Source: Saccopteryx bilineata (Eukaryota; Chordata; Mammalia; Chiroptera; Emballonuridae). From it: a stretch of 64,000 bases of DNA. The translations under genes were made by a program, and so were the position numbers. Shown here piece by piece: positions 43,001-52,769 of this stretch. Numbering within the stretch: position 1 is the stretch's first letter; the number at the start of each line of letters is the position of its first letter. Where the stretch lies: assembly GCF_036850765.1 (NCBI RefSeq), contig NC_089490.1, forward strand, positions 240,746,442-240,810,441. The letters run 5' to 3'. Under the pieces are notes generated by a model. That model was given only the letters and a program-made list of their open reading frames with translations, had not been told where the DNA came from and searched no databases.

Positions 43001-43993
43001 GAAAGTGAAGGACTTCCTGCAGAGCCAGGTGGGGGTCCCTCCGCAGCCCCAGCCTGCGTGGCCTGCTCAGTGCATGCTCAGTGCTCCTGTGGACTCAGCC
43101 TCAGCACCTCTTCTGAGCAGGGTGGGGGGGTTAAGGGAGGGGGATCTGCTGGCAGCCCCCTTCTGAAGTGTGGCTGGGCTGGGGCCATGCTGCCCTGTCG
43201 AGGAGAAGCCAGGCAGAGCGCATCCCAACCTGAGAAGGGGTGATGTGGGCCCCTGGGGGCGTGACTGTGAGGTCCCTCACACCCCAGATAGCTTGGGACA
43301 GTTCAGACACCAGCTGCAGCTCCGGTCACCTGGGGAAGCTGCCCAGCTGGGGATGTGCCAGGGGCTCTTAGGTGACCAGGCTCCATTCCAGAGCAGGTGG
43401 GGGGCCAGAGGCAGAGCCTTGTGCAGGACCCTCAACCCTGTGGTGGCAGCTGAGCCCCTGCCTGGATGTCCCAGCCCCGCAGGGACTCTGCCAGGTGTCT
43501 GGGTTGCAGGGGCTTGGAAACCTGTGTTGGCTGTCTGTGTCCTGGGTGTTCTGTGCAGCAGCCGCTGGACCTTCCATGTCCTCAGCTTTGCACTGAGCCT
43601 CTGGTGTGTGTGGTCAGCGTGATGACCAACCACTGACTGCTCTCTGAGTGTGTGGACCCACCATTTCATTGAGTGTGGGCGTCCCTGTTCCGTCCTGCAT
43701 CAGGGTGAATACTGACCTCTGTATGTGGTCGTTGGGCACCTGCCCACAACCACTGGGACGGGTCCCTGAGGCAGTTCCAGCCGGGGCTGGGCAGACTGAT
43801 GCAGGCTGTGTAGCCATGTGTGTGTTTCCTGCAGGGGAAGCAGAAGTACACGCTCCCTCTGTACTACGCCATGATGGCTGGCAGCGAGGCAGCCCGCACC
43901 CTCGCCAGGGAGACCTTCACAGCCACCGCCCCCCAGCTCCACAGCAATGTAGTCAACTACGTCCAGCAGATCTTGGCGCCCAAGGGCAGCTAG
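30640..43993 (+). CDS. RNPEP: Aminopeptidase B (arginyl aminopeptidase)
   Basis: An M1-family zinc exopeptidase that removes N-terminal Arg or Lys from peptides; it acts in the secretory pathway and extracellularly. Coding exons are 30640-31050, 35433-35573, 35797-35945, 36917-37033, 38163-38398, 39814-39927, 40540-40652, 40768-40876, 41850-42074, 42886-43028 and 43835-43993. They total 1917 bases, giving 638 aa. All introns are GT-AG and the frame is continuous. Exon 5 codes the exopeptidase motif GGMEN (about residues 286-290), the zinc site HEISH (313-317) and the third ligand Glu in NEGF (336). The C-terminal helical domain of the leukotriene A4 hydrolase type follows, ending ILAPKGS. Human RNPEP is 650 aa as I remember it; the shortfall lies in the Gly/Pro-rich first exon. 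The donor of exon 6 (GTCCTG) is weak. LTA4H and RNPEPL1 are related, but sequence and synteny favour RNPEP. Confidence 0.97.
32156..32685. mobile_element. hAT-like element interrupted by a type B SINE
   Basis: Ends CAGGGTTAGACACCTTTTTA and GATTGACTACTACTG, with a perfect 8-base duplication ATGTAAAA at 32148-32155 and 32686-32693. The interior has TACCGCCCACTTTTG, similar to the fold-back element at 12055-13248, so the two may be related families. A type B SINE at about 32411-32583 is inserted with its own duplication TTAAATCTATCTTTTTA. Confidence 0.88.
32411..32583 (-). mobile_element. Type B tRNA-derived SINE
   Basis: Antisense copy with GAGAGAGAGAGAGAAA, AGCATCAACTCCCATATGTG and the head CCACCACAGGTCAGG, inside the hAT-like element in RNPEP intron 1. 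Confidence 0.92.
32788..33158 (-). mobile_element. Type A tRNA-derived SINE
   Basis: A more diverged antisense copy ending GAGCCAACTGGCCAGGGC, flanked by TCACCTGTGT-TTT. The CTCF-like core has one change at its first base (TCACCAGGGGGCGA). Confidence 0.92.
33410..34108 (-). repeat. Old L1-type sequence, antisense
   Basis: The segment has two stretches resembling antisense L1M 3' regions: TTGACAGAAAAATTGAGCAG with ATACCTTTGTTACAATCAGT, and TTTTTTAGAGTAGCTGTAGG with GGCAGAACTGAGTGGA. Subfamily and exact ends are not clear. Confidence 0.45.
34111..34490 (+). mobile_element. Type A tRNA-derived SINE
   Basis: Sense copy with head GGCCCTGGCCAGTTAGCTCA and an AAATAAATAAAT tail. The intact CTCF-like core is on the minus strand at 34379-34392. 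The flanking duplication is imperfect (AAAATTATCATAC / AAAACTTTCACAC). Confidence 0.9.
37304..37911. mobile_element. hAT-like element interrupted by a type A SINE
   Basis: Ends CCCTGGTTGGCAAACTGC and GAGTTTGCTGATCACTG, with an imperfect 8-base duplication TCCTAGAG / CCTTAGAG. Without the SINE about 210 bases remain. It lies in RNPEP intron 4. Confidence 0.8.
37449..37828 (+). mobile_element. Type A tRNA-derived SINE
   Basis: Sense copy flanked by AAAAAATTTGACTCTC at 37433-37448 and 37829-37844. The intact CTCF-like core is on the minus strand at 37714-37727. Confidence 0.95.
38163..38398 (+). CDS. RNPEP: RNPEP exon 5, catalytic zinc-site exon
   Basis: One exon encodes the whole active-site core: [16 protein letters not shown], then [14 protein letters not shown] and [13 protein letters not shown]. 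The two His and the distant Glu bind zinc, the Glu of HEISH is the general base, and GGMEN binds the substrate amino terminus. All key residues are intact, so the gene should code an active enzyme. Confidence 0.95.
39417..39500 (-). pseudogene. 3'-truncated U2 snRNA retrocopy
   Basis: Read on the minus strand from 39487, the sequence is the first 57-60 nucleotides of U2 snRNA (ATCGCTTCTCGGCCTTTTGG onwards to GTTTAATA). It is flanked by the 14-base duplication TTGGGTGATATTTA at 39417-39430 and 39487-39500. The 3' two thirds and any A tail are absent. It lies in RNPEP intron 5 and is not a functional gene. Confidence 0.93.
39725..39738 (+). promoter_or_regulatory. CTCF-like motif in RNPEP intron 5
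   Basis: CCACCAGGGGGCAG matches the core CTCF consensus CCASYAGRKGGCRS at every position. The surrounding sequence is not a recognisable SINE. Binding is inferred from the motif only. Confidence 0.5.
41365..41525 (-). repeat. MIR SINE fragment, antisense
   Basis: The segment has GCTGAGCACCCCGTGTGTTT and AGGTGCAGAGAGGGGAACG with CAGAGCTGGAATGGAACG, in reverse MIR order, in RNPEP intron 8. Confidence 0.5.
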
Positions 43994-44321
43994 AGGCCCG
44001 TCCGTGTGCATGGCCGCTGCCCCTCCATGCTGTGGGCTGTCGGACCAACTGATCCCAGATTCTAGTCCTCCAGCCAATGCCCAGAGCTTGTGTCCCTGAC
44101 AGTCTGTCCTCTGGGCTTGGTGTCCGTGACTCTGGGACCCTCTGGACTCTAAGACTGGAGACCCCTTGGCCTTCAGTGTGGACACTGCCTCCTGGGGCAA
44201 GCCCCTCCCACCTGAGCGTCTGGGACAGAGCAGAGCAACCTTTTCCTTTTGGATGATTCTTGAAGTATTATGCAAATGACTGCATTCATGTAATTCTTTC
44301 TTCAGGTTTAATCTTTATTTT

Positions 44322-44327
44322 AATAAA
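44322..44327 (+). terminator. RNPEP: RNPEP polyadenylation signal
   Basis: AATAAA about 330 bases after the RNPEP stop codon, in an A/T-rich stretch. It is the first canonical hexamer in the 3' region. Confidence 0.8.
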
Positions 44328-44349
44328 TCTTTTTAAGCGAAAAATACGT

Positions 44350-45480
44350 AAGCTGGAGTTGTGGATTGAGGGACTGTGGAACTTCCCCCCAGGTGTCCCC
44401 CCTGTGTGCAAGCGCGCCCTGAGATGGTCACTGGGGGAGACCAGAGAACGGCAGTGTCCCTTGTCCTTAGGGAGCTCCTGGTGCAGGAGGGGTGGGTTCC
44501 ATAGGCGCATGAAGAACAGGTAGGATGGGACTCTTGTGTCCAGGAATGATGTGCACAGAGTGGCACCTGGTTCCCTGCCCGCCTGCCCTGTGCTCCTTGT
44601 CCTTCCCGGCTACAGTGCAAATGTGCGTTTGATGTCTTTCCGGGGCCTTCTCACCAGCCCTGGGGCCTCGCCTGCCTCTGAGCCTGGGTCAGCTTATGGC
44701 GTGCTCAGAGCGTGGCTCTAGGTCCTCTCTGGCTTCCCCGTGGGGACCTCAGCAGTTAGTAAGTTAGATGTGGGGTCTGGGGTGTGGGATGAGGAGAGGG
44801 TGGCAGAGAAACACTTAAGAGCATGTCTGTTGGCTTTCTCACAGATAGGGCACCTGTGCCCGCGCCATCTGCTGCTGTGGTTCTGCCCTTGGCTTAGGTT
44901 ATCAGCACAGCCTCCTCCTCCCCTTCCTACACAGGGTGTGGGGGGAGCACAGCACAGCAGAAATAGACTTTTGTCACTCTTGGTGGAAGCAGAATTTTGT
45001 GACCACATGACAGGCTGGCGACTGCCTCTGTCCCTCGCACGGAGCTTCACCAGCAAAGGGGGAACCGCGGCACTCAGGCAAAGGCTATTTCAGGGTTATC
45101 CGGACACCTCCCTGCTTCCCAACCTGCTGTTCTGCTTATTGGCCCTGAAACAGTGGCTCTTTTCTTCGTTTGTGCTCCCTTGGGGAGCCCCCTAATAGGA
45201 TCACTGTGGGAGCTCTTTCTCCAACAGCCTCAAGGACTCCACAAACTTTCGGAGTCCACATTTCACGGCTTGGGGACTGTCATGGCACCTGTGCCCTCAC
45301 TGCCTTCGCCGCCCGGCTTCTGGCCGTGCTGTCCTCTCACAGAAACAGTGTCTGTGACCGTCCCGTCCCACAGCTCCTCTGACCACTGTTCTGGAAGCTT
45401 CTCCCTACCCTCTAGGGCACTGACCTCAAGCCTAAGTCTTCCCTATGCATTTCCATAATGTCAGGGGCTACTGACAGCAT
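44350..45480. other. RNPEP-ELF3 intergenic sequence, nothing recognised
   Basis: Unique-looking sequence with no family-supported exon and no clear repeat. Confidence 0.5.
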
Positions 45481-45491
45481 TGACAAATGTA

Positions 45492-46161
45492 CTGCTCACA
45501 GAAATTAGGGGACATTTCAAAAATGAATATGAACTGATAAAAAAAAAGCATTTGAGGCCCTGGCCGGTTGGCTCAGCGGTAGAGCGTCGGCCTAGCGTGC
45601 GGCGGACCCGGGTTCGATTCCCGGCCAGGGCACATAGGAGAAGCGCCCATTTGCTTCTCCACCCCTCCGCCGCGCCTTCCTCTCTGTCTCTCTCTTCCCC
45701 TCCCGCAGCCAGGGCTCCATTGGAGCAAGGATGGCCCGGGCGCTGGGGATGGCTCTGTGGCCTCTGCCCCAGGCGCTGGAGTGGCTCTGGTCGCAACATG
45801 GCGACACCCAGGAGGGTCGCAACATGGCGACGCCCAGGATGGGCATAGCATCGCCCCCTGGTGGACAGAGCGTCGCCCCTGGTGGGCGTGCCGGGTGGAT
45901 CCCGGTCGGGCGCATGCGGGAGTATGTCTGACTGTCTCTCCCTGTTTCTAGCTTCAGAAAAATGCAAAAAAAAAAAAAAAAAAGCATTTGATTTTTTATT
46001 AAACAAGAACATCAGAAAAGCAAACAAGTCAAAGAAAGTTGTTTGATTATGCAAATGAGATGCAAAACCAACTTGTATTTCATTGGTGAAAATGCACTAT
46101 ACAAAAGGCTGCAAGTACTGGAATACCTGTGTGTTCCTCATCCCCTAATTTTTGTGAGCAG
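45492..46161. mobile_element. Mariner-like MITE interrupted by a type A SINE
   Basis: Terminal inverted repeats CTGCTCACAGAAATTAGGGG and, reversed, CTGCTCACAAAAATTAGGGG differ at one base. They are flanked by TA at 45490-45491 and 46162-46163, as expected for Tc1/mariner insertion. The host element is about 250 bases without the SINE and has no transposase. Confidence 0.9.
45556..45976 (+). mobile_element. Type A SINE with internal duplication
   Basis: Sense copy flanked by AAAAAAAGCATTTGA. Within it GGTCGCAACATGGCGAC occurs twice in tandem (45788-45843), which makes it longer than its relatives. The intact CTCF-like core is on the minus strand at 45851-45864. Confidence 0.93.
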
Positions 46162-46959
46162 TATACTTGGAAGGGAAGTGCCTCTGGGGAGTCCTTTAGC
46201 CAGCCCCATTTCTCCTGTGAAGCCACCTGAAGACAAGGGGGTTGACATCCTTTGTCTCCTCTCCTCCTGGTCCCACCTCAGCTCAGTGTCCTCTGTGCAC
46301 ATGAGCAGTGCTGGGCTAGAAGCCAGTTCTCCTGCATTCCAGGGTGAGTGACTGGGTGGAGGGTGTGCTCGCCTCAGGCCCCACGGGGGGAAGGAGGGGA
46401 GGCCCCCTGAGGGGCTGGGAAAATCCACAGCCCCGGAACTTGACCCCCTCCTCTCCTGGGCACCGGTGGCTTCAAACACAAGGAAGGTGAGAAGCACATT
46501 CTCTGGGCTGGACTTAGAGGACGCAGAGGAAAGAGGATAGCTCTGGAGGTGGTGTCACCTTCCCTTTGAGAACCCACTTCAGCCCTGGAGGCTGCACATG
46601 GCCACGAGCCACCCAGGGCTGTGGCACCGATGAAGGAAGAGGAGAGAGTGATACTTGGAGTGACATCACAGATGCCTAGCCAGCCAGATGGGGTTGTATG
46701 TGTGTGTGTGGGGGGGGAACCTCAGGGATGATTAAGTTTAAACCACCTTGCTTTTAGAGATGGGAAACCAAGGTGCAGAATGTCATAGTTGGGGAGAAAC
46801 CAGAAAACTCCCCTCCCCTTTCTGTCCTAGCACCTTATGCTGCCCACGCTCAGGGCCGCTGTGTTTGGGGCTGAGTTCCTAGAGGGAACCACGGGCATGA
46901 GGCAGTCACTGCCCCAGCGCTGAGCAGAGGACCCTAAAGCCAGGAGATGGGCAGGGCCG

Positions 46960-47105
46960 GAGCACCAGGCCGTGCCTTTAACTCCCAGCCCCACCACTTT
47001 ACCAGCTCCGTGTGGCCTAGGCTCCAAGCTGCAATCTCTTCTGTGCAGTGGGGAATCACCACACCTGCTCACAGGGCTTTGTGGGGATTAACCAGGACTA
47101 CGTGG
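46960..47105 (+). repeat. MIR SINE fragment
   Basis: It has TTTAACTCCCAGCCCCACCA, CAATCTCTTCTGTGCAGTGG and GTGGGGATTAACCAGGACTA, in MIR order. Confidence 0.6.
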
Positions 47106-47172
47106 AATGGTCCGCAGATGGGAAGCATCCTGTTCTTGTTTGAATGACAGGACGTAGGTAGGCAGGATTTGA

Positions 47173-47196
47173 CCACTAGGAGGCAGCAGGTGGCGC
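47173..47196 (+). promoter_or_regulatory. Two overlapping CTCF-like motifs upstream of ELF3
   Basis: CCACTAGGAGGCAG (47173-47186) and GCAGCAGGTGGCGC (47183-47196) each match CCASYAGRKGGCRS with one mismatch, in the same orientation. They lie about 720 bases upstream of the ELF3 TATA box, in the spacer after RNPEP. Binding is inferred. Confidence 0.45.
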
Positions 47197-47845
47197 CCGT
47201 GAGCAGCCGAGGAGCCGGGAGGTGAGAGACCAGGTGGAGGGACGGGTTCCTGCGTGGCCAGCGGCGCGCAGGGCTGTGGACGTGCTGCGCGTAGGAGCCG
47301 GGTCTGTCCGGAGTGGCCGCAGCAGCCCTGATGCAGACGATGCCGAAAGACAGAGTGGATGACAGCCCGGGCTGTTAGGGGGGGGGGGGGTCCCTGGGGA
47401 CGCGGGCCGTCCCCACCCCGGCCCGAAGAATGTTGCCTGGAGAGCCTTCCCGCCTGCATCCTGGGTGCGGAAGCCTGGGGGGGGGGGGAGCTTATCTCTC
47501 TCCATTGGGCCCCTTTGTCCTCAGCTTTCCAGACGCTTGGGGCTAGCAGCCTCTGGGACCCAGTTCCCCAGAGGCTCAAGGCCCCTCCCTGAACTGTCCC
47601 CACCCACTCGAGGAATTTTCTGAGCCTGAGGGTGGCTGAAAGTACAGAGCGCCCCCCCCCCAACCCCCCGCGACCCTCCCGCCACCCGCCCAGGCCAGTG
47701 CCCTGTGCCCAACCCCAGAGGGTGCGGGACGTCTGACAATCATTAAACCAGCTAGGCCTGATTTCCCCGCACCCCATGTCGGACCCGGGCCAAGTGGCAG
47801 AAAATATGCAAATCACCTAGGGCCAGGAGCCCAGTCTAAAGGCCA

Positions 47846-47896
47846 GGAAATCCCCTCTGTCCAATGAGCCACCGGCTCAGGTTACGCGGCTATAAA
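47846..47896 (+). promoter_or_regulatory. ELF3: ELF3 core promoter: kappaB-like site, CCAAT and TATA boxes
   Basis: GGAAATCCCC (47846-47855) is an NF-kappaB-like site, followed by CCAAT (47861-47865) and TATAAA (47891-47896). Transcription should start about 25-30 bases after the TATA box, near 47920. ELF3 is known to be induced by inflammatory cytokines through NF-kappaB, which this order fits. Confidence 0.75.
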
Positions 47897-47919
47897 GACC
47901 TGGCAGGGAGGAGCTCCCA

Positions 47920-48046
47920 GGTCTATTTAGCGCGGGCGGGGCAGCCTCCGGACACACTACTGGGCCGAGCTTTTGCCTCTTGGATTTCTGGCGCCCACTG
48001 CCTCCCAGCCGTGCCTGCCCGCTGCCACACCTGCACTGCCACCTTG
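47920..48046 (+). other. ELF3: ELF3 exon 1, non-coding
   Basis: From the predicted start site to a donor (CTTG/GTAGGT) at 48046/48047. It joins the acceptor at 48429 in front of the coding exon. The 5' edge is inferred from the TATA position. Confidence 0.65.
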
Positions 48047-48436
48047 GTAGGTGCCTGCCTGCCGTGCTCCCCAGCCTGGGAAATGCGGGGTTTGCAGTTT
48101 TGGGGTCCTCAGCAGGAGTGTGGGGCGAAGGGGTGTCCTGAGGTTCTGAGAGCTGAGGAACTATCCCTGGATGACACGGGGTGGCCACGCCTCAGCCAGC
48201 CCCACTTGAGGACCCGAGGACCCGGGCGACTGAGAAGGGAGTCCTGCAGGAGGCCAGGCGCCCCCACCGGGGTCTGAAATCATGGGGCACGTCTTAAAGA
48301 CAAGGTGTCCAGAGATTTGCCGACCTCTGCGCACCGGGCCACGCCTGCCCAGGTCTTGCTGGGACAGAGTTGCCGCAGGGAACAGGGAGGGGGAGACCCC
48401 GGCCCTTCACCAGCTCCTCTCCCCCCCAGGGAGCTC

Positions 48437-51400
48437 ATGGCCGCAACCTGTGAGATTAGCAACGTTTTCAGCAACTATTTCAGCACCATGTACAGCCCCG
48501 AGGACCCCACTCTGGCCTCCACTCCCCCCGCTGCCTCTTTTGGGGCTGATGACCTCGTGTTGTCCTTGAGCAACCCCCAGATGCCACTGGAGGGCCCAGG
48601 TGGGTCTCACAGGGAGGGGTGGGATTGGGCAGCAGGGTGTCCATCTAAGAGGTTGGGTAGATAGGGAGTCAGGCGGGAGAAAGGACTCTGAGCAGACTGC
48701 TTCAGAGCCCTGCGGGAGGGATTTATGGTAGGCTGGGGTGCTGGGGCAGGATGGTCTCTGGTGGCTGGGCTGACCCCCCGCTGTGCCGGGGCCCTTCCAG
48801 AGAAGGCCAGCTGGTCACGGGAGCAGCCCCAGTTCTGGTCGAAGGCCCAGGTCCTGGACTGGATCAGCTACCAGGTGGAGAAAAACAAGTTTGACGCCAG
48901 CACCATCGACTTCTCACGGTGCGACATGGACGGGGCCACGCTCTGCAGCTGTGCCCCCGAGGAGCTGCGGCTGGTATTCGGGCCACTAGGCGACCAGCTT
49001 TATGCGCAACTGTGGGACCTCAGTGAGTGCAGCCCCTGTGCTGGGGCTTCTGTCAGTCAGGGAGGCTGGTCCGGGCCTGGCCCCATGTCCCGGGTCAGGT
49101 TAGCACGTTGAGGGAAGGACGGAGAACCCCAGGCCAGGCGGTAGGCTGAGCACCCCTGAGGGTGAGGGGTGGGGAAGCCTGCGCTCTGACTCCCTTTCCT
49201 CTCAGCTTCCAGCTTTCCTGACGAGCTCAGCTGGATCATTGACCTGCTGGAGCAGGACAGCATGTCCTTCCAGGAGACCCTGGGGGACCCAGGCCCCTTA
49301 GGTGAGCACCCGTGTTCCCTCTGCCCCTCCCCACACCTGTCTTCCGAGCTAGAAAGGTCAGTAGGTCTTCCAACACACGTCTGAGTGGCCTCACCTGTCC
49401 CTGCCCAGTTCTCAGAGCCCTGGCTGAACACCCACTTCCTCTTCCAGACCAGGGAAGCCCCTTTGGCCAGGAGATGCTGGAGGACCCCCGGCAGCCCAGC
49501 CCCTACAACCCAGGCAGCTATGGTGCAGGGGCCCCATCCCCGGGAAGCTCCGACGTCTCCACGGCAGGTGAGGGCTCGTCAGGCCACAGCCTTTTTCAAT
49601 CCCCAAATGCCCCCAAACCCTTGGCTTTCAGTTCTCTGGGAGGACAGAGCTGGCTGGGTGGTGTGCCCGCCTGCAGAAGGTGGGCCGGATGGGACTCACT
49701 GGACCCGACTCCCTAGGGACTGGAGCTTCTCAGAGCTCCCACTCCTCAGACTCCGGTGGAAGTGACGTGGACCTCGACCCCAGCGACAGCAAGGTCTTCT
49801 CCAGGGGTGAGTGGAGGGTGTCCCTGCAGGGGGGCTTCCCCCCACCCCCACCCCCTCCGTTGCTCTCCTGACCTTCCAACTCCCCACAGATGGCTTCCCC
49901 GACTACAAGAAGGGGGACCCTAAGCATGGGAAGCGGAAACGGGGCCGGCCCCGAAAGCTGAGCCGAGACTCTCGGGACAGCTTGGACAGCAGGAAGAGCA
50001 AGCATGGTGGGTACAGGGCCCTGAGGCTGGGTGGGCACAGGACAGGCACGGGTGGGGGGGGCACTGGTCACTGGCTCCTGGGGAGGAGGGGAGCCCAAGG
50101 TCCTGGAGGAAGGTCTTGCCTGCTGTGACACCTTCGGTGGTGTGAGGATGTGGCTGGTGGGTGTGGGGAGGGCCGAGAGAGCCACCATGGTGGACGATGC
50201 CTCTGCTGTTGGACTCCCAGCCCACAGAAGACATCTGTACTGTGGGCTCCAGTCAGTGAGCCTGGGAGATTGCTCAGGGCTCCCTTACACAGTCCCCACA
50301 TTGGGCTGGCTGTTTGCTTCCAGTCCTCAGGGGTTACGGTTCCCAGGAAGCTGGTCCCTGATCCAATTGTGGCCCTGCTGGCCAGTAGCCTAACAGGCAC
50401 TCTTGTACCCCCGTATTTGAGTGGTAAAACGTCTCTGCTGTGAGCTGGCCCTCCTGGGCTCCTGTCCTGGCCATAGCATATGACGTTCACAGGTCCAGCT
50501 GGCCGCAGGGGGGGCCCCTGGCTGCTGCTGACCTGTTGGCCTTGCAGCCCCCAGAGGCACCCACCTGTGGGAGTTTATCCGGGACATCCTCATCCACCCG
50601 GAGCTGAACGAGGGCCTGATGAAGTGGGAGAACCGGCAGGAGGGCGTGTTCAAGTTCCTGCGCTCCGAGGCCGTGGCCCAGCTCTGGGGCCAGAAAAAGA
50701 AAAACAGCAGCATGACCTACGAGAAGCTGAGCCGAGCCATGAGGTGAGCGCCCACCTGATTCCTGGAGGGTGTGGTGGCCCGGGGGCAGCAGGAGGCTGC
50801 ACAGAGGGGCACAGGGACTGGACACATCCCAGGAGGCTCTCAGTGGTCAAAGACCATTTACTTTTTTATTTTTTATTTTATTTTATCCAAGTGAGAGAAG
50901 GGGAGATAGACAGACTCCCGCATGCACCCAACAAGGATCCACACAGCAGCCCTCAATGCTCTGCTCATCTGGGGCCATGCTCACAACCAAACTATTTTTT
51001 TGTTTGTTTGTTTGTTTGTTTTTGTTTTGTTTTTACAGAGACAGAGAGAGGGATAGACAGGGACAGACAGACAGGAACAGAGAGAGATGAGAAGCATCAA
51101 TCATTAGTTTTTCTTTCTTTTTTTTTTTTAAATCTTTATTTTTTTATTTTTATTTTTTTATTTTTTATGTATTCATTTTAGAGAGGAGAGGGAAAGACAG
51201 AGAGGAGAGACAGAGAGAGAGAAGGGGGGGAGGAGCTGGAAGCATCAACTCCCATATGTGCCTTGACCAGGCAAACCCAGGGTTTCGAACCGGCAACCTC
51301 AGCATTTCCAGGTCGACGCTTTATCCACTGCGCCACCACAGGTCAGGCAATCATTAGTTTTTCATTGCAAATTGCGACACCTTAGTTGTTTGTTGATTGC

Positions 51401-52261
51401 TTTCTCATATATGCCTTGACCACGGGCCTTCAGCAGACCGAGTAACCCCATGCTCGAGCCAGTGACCTTGGGTCCAAGATGGTGAGCTTTGCTCAAACCA
51501 GATGAGCCCGCGCTCAAGCTGGCAACCTCAGGGTCTCGAACCTAGGTCCTCGGCATCCCAGTTTGACGCTCTATCCACTGCGCCATCGCCTGGTCAGGCA
51601 CAGGCCAAGCTATTTTTAGCACATGAGGGCGAAGCTCCACAGAGCTATCCTTAGCACCTGGGACCAGTGAGCTCAAACCAATTGAGCCATGGCTCTGGGA
51701 AACAAAGAGAGAGGAGAGCGAGAGAGAAGCGAGAGGGGTAGGGTGGAGAAGCAGATGGTCGATTCTCTTGTGTGCCCTGACTGGGAATCGAACCCAGGAC
51801 ATCCACACACTGGGTCGACACTCTACCGCTGAGCCAGAGTCCAAAGACCATTTATTAGCACGCCCCATGCCTCTGTCAAAACAATCAAGTTGCTTGTCCC
51901 ATAGCCTCGGTTTCCCTTTAGATCACTGCTAAGGTCCCTTCCAGCCCTGAACTCGTGTGGTTTCAGGACAAGCCCCTGGGCACAGCCATAGGTACAAAGA
52001 AGTGACTCTAGGCCAGAGAGTGCTGCAGGCTCAGGCGCTGGAACCTAGTGGGGACAGGTCAACTGCGGATGGATCACGGGGCAGGAGAGGGCTTGGCAGT
52101 GGGTGTGCCTCCTGCCCGGGACTCCGTGACTCCCTTGTCCATTCAGGTACTACTACAAACGGGAGATCCTGGAGCGGGTGGACGGCCGGCGGCTCGTCTA
52201 CAAGTTTGGCAAAAACTCCAGTGGCTGGAAGGAGGAGGAGGTGGTCAGAAGTCAAAACTGA
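48437..52261 (+). CDS. ELF3: ETS transcription factor ELF3 (ESE-1)
   Basis: An epithelium-restricted nuclear ETS factor that binds GGAA sites and drives epithelial differentiation and inflammatory genes. Coding exons are 48437-48599, 48801-49022, 49206-49301, 49448-49567, 49717-49806, 49890-50006, 50548-50743 and 52147-52261. They total 1119 bases, giving 372 aa (human is 371 from memory). Domains in order: the N-terminal segment [15 protein letters not shown]; a Pointed (SAM) domain at about 45-130 ([20 protein letters not shown]); the acidic transactivation region ([10 protein letters not shown]); a Ser-rich region ([16 protein letters not shown]); an AT hook ([10 protein letters not shown], about 245-254); and a C-terminal ETS domain at about 275-355. 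All introns are GT-AG. The last intron is enlarged by nested SINEs. Confidence 0.97.
50548..50743 (+). CDS. ELF3: ELF3 penultimate exon, first part of the ETS domain
   Basis: Encodes [20 protein letters not shown] through [11 protein letters not shown] and [12 protein letters not shown] to [11 protein letters not shown]. The recognition helix with its paired Arg (SRAMRYYYKR) is completed by the last exon at 52147. The conserved Trp and DNA-contacting residues are intact. Confidence 0.95.
50861..51836 (-). mobile_element. Three-level SINE nest in the last ELF3 intron
   Basis: The outermost is a diverged type A-like antisense element bounded by TCAAAGACCATTTA / TCCAAAGACCATTTA. Inside it is a type C antisense copy at about 51008-51598, with CTATTTTT on both sides. 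Inside that is a type B antisense copy at about 51119-51347, with CAATCATTAGTTTTTC on both sides. The order of events is A-like, C, B. Confidence 0.88.
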
Positions 52262-52769
52262 GGGTCTGAGTGGACCCGAGACAGACGCATGGACTTGAGG
52301 CCAGAGGCCCCTGTCAAGAGGACCGCTGTGCTCTGGAGGACACAGAAACTCTGGGGTCTCCTCGGCTGCCTCCTCGTGGAATCACAAGCCCAGGGTGTGA
52401 CTTGACCTATCTTCACATGTGGCTCCTTCAGTGCCTCCTGACGCCCACCCTAGACCCCGGCTGTGGACATTGTCTTCCTCCTGCAGGTGTCTGGACAGAG
52501 GCCAGGAGGCGGGGAGGCCGGGGCACCATAAGCGACGGGACAGGGCCCTGCCCTTTCTCTGGACTGGCTCCTGCCCCCTCCTAGTGCTCGGGCTCCGCGG
52601 GCGAGGGTCAGAGCACTCTCTAATTTATGTGCTACAAACTACGTCGGATGTACATAGAGATCTATTTTTTCTAAGACATTCCCCTAACTGTCCTTGGCCC
52701 TGGGCTGGGGTACCAGAAGCTCAGGGCAGGGCTCCGACCCCCTTCTCCTGCGTGGAGGCAGAGACCTCC

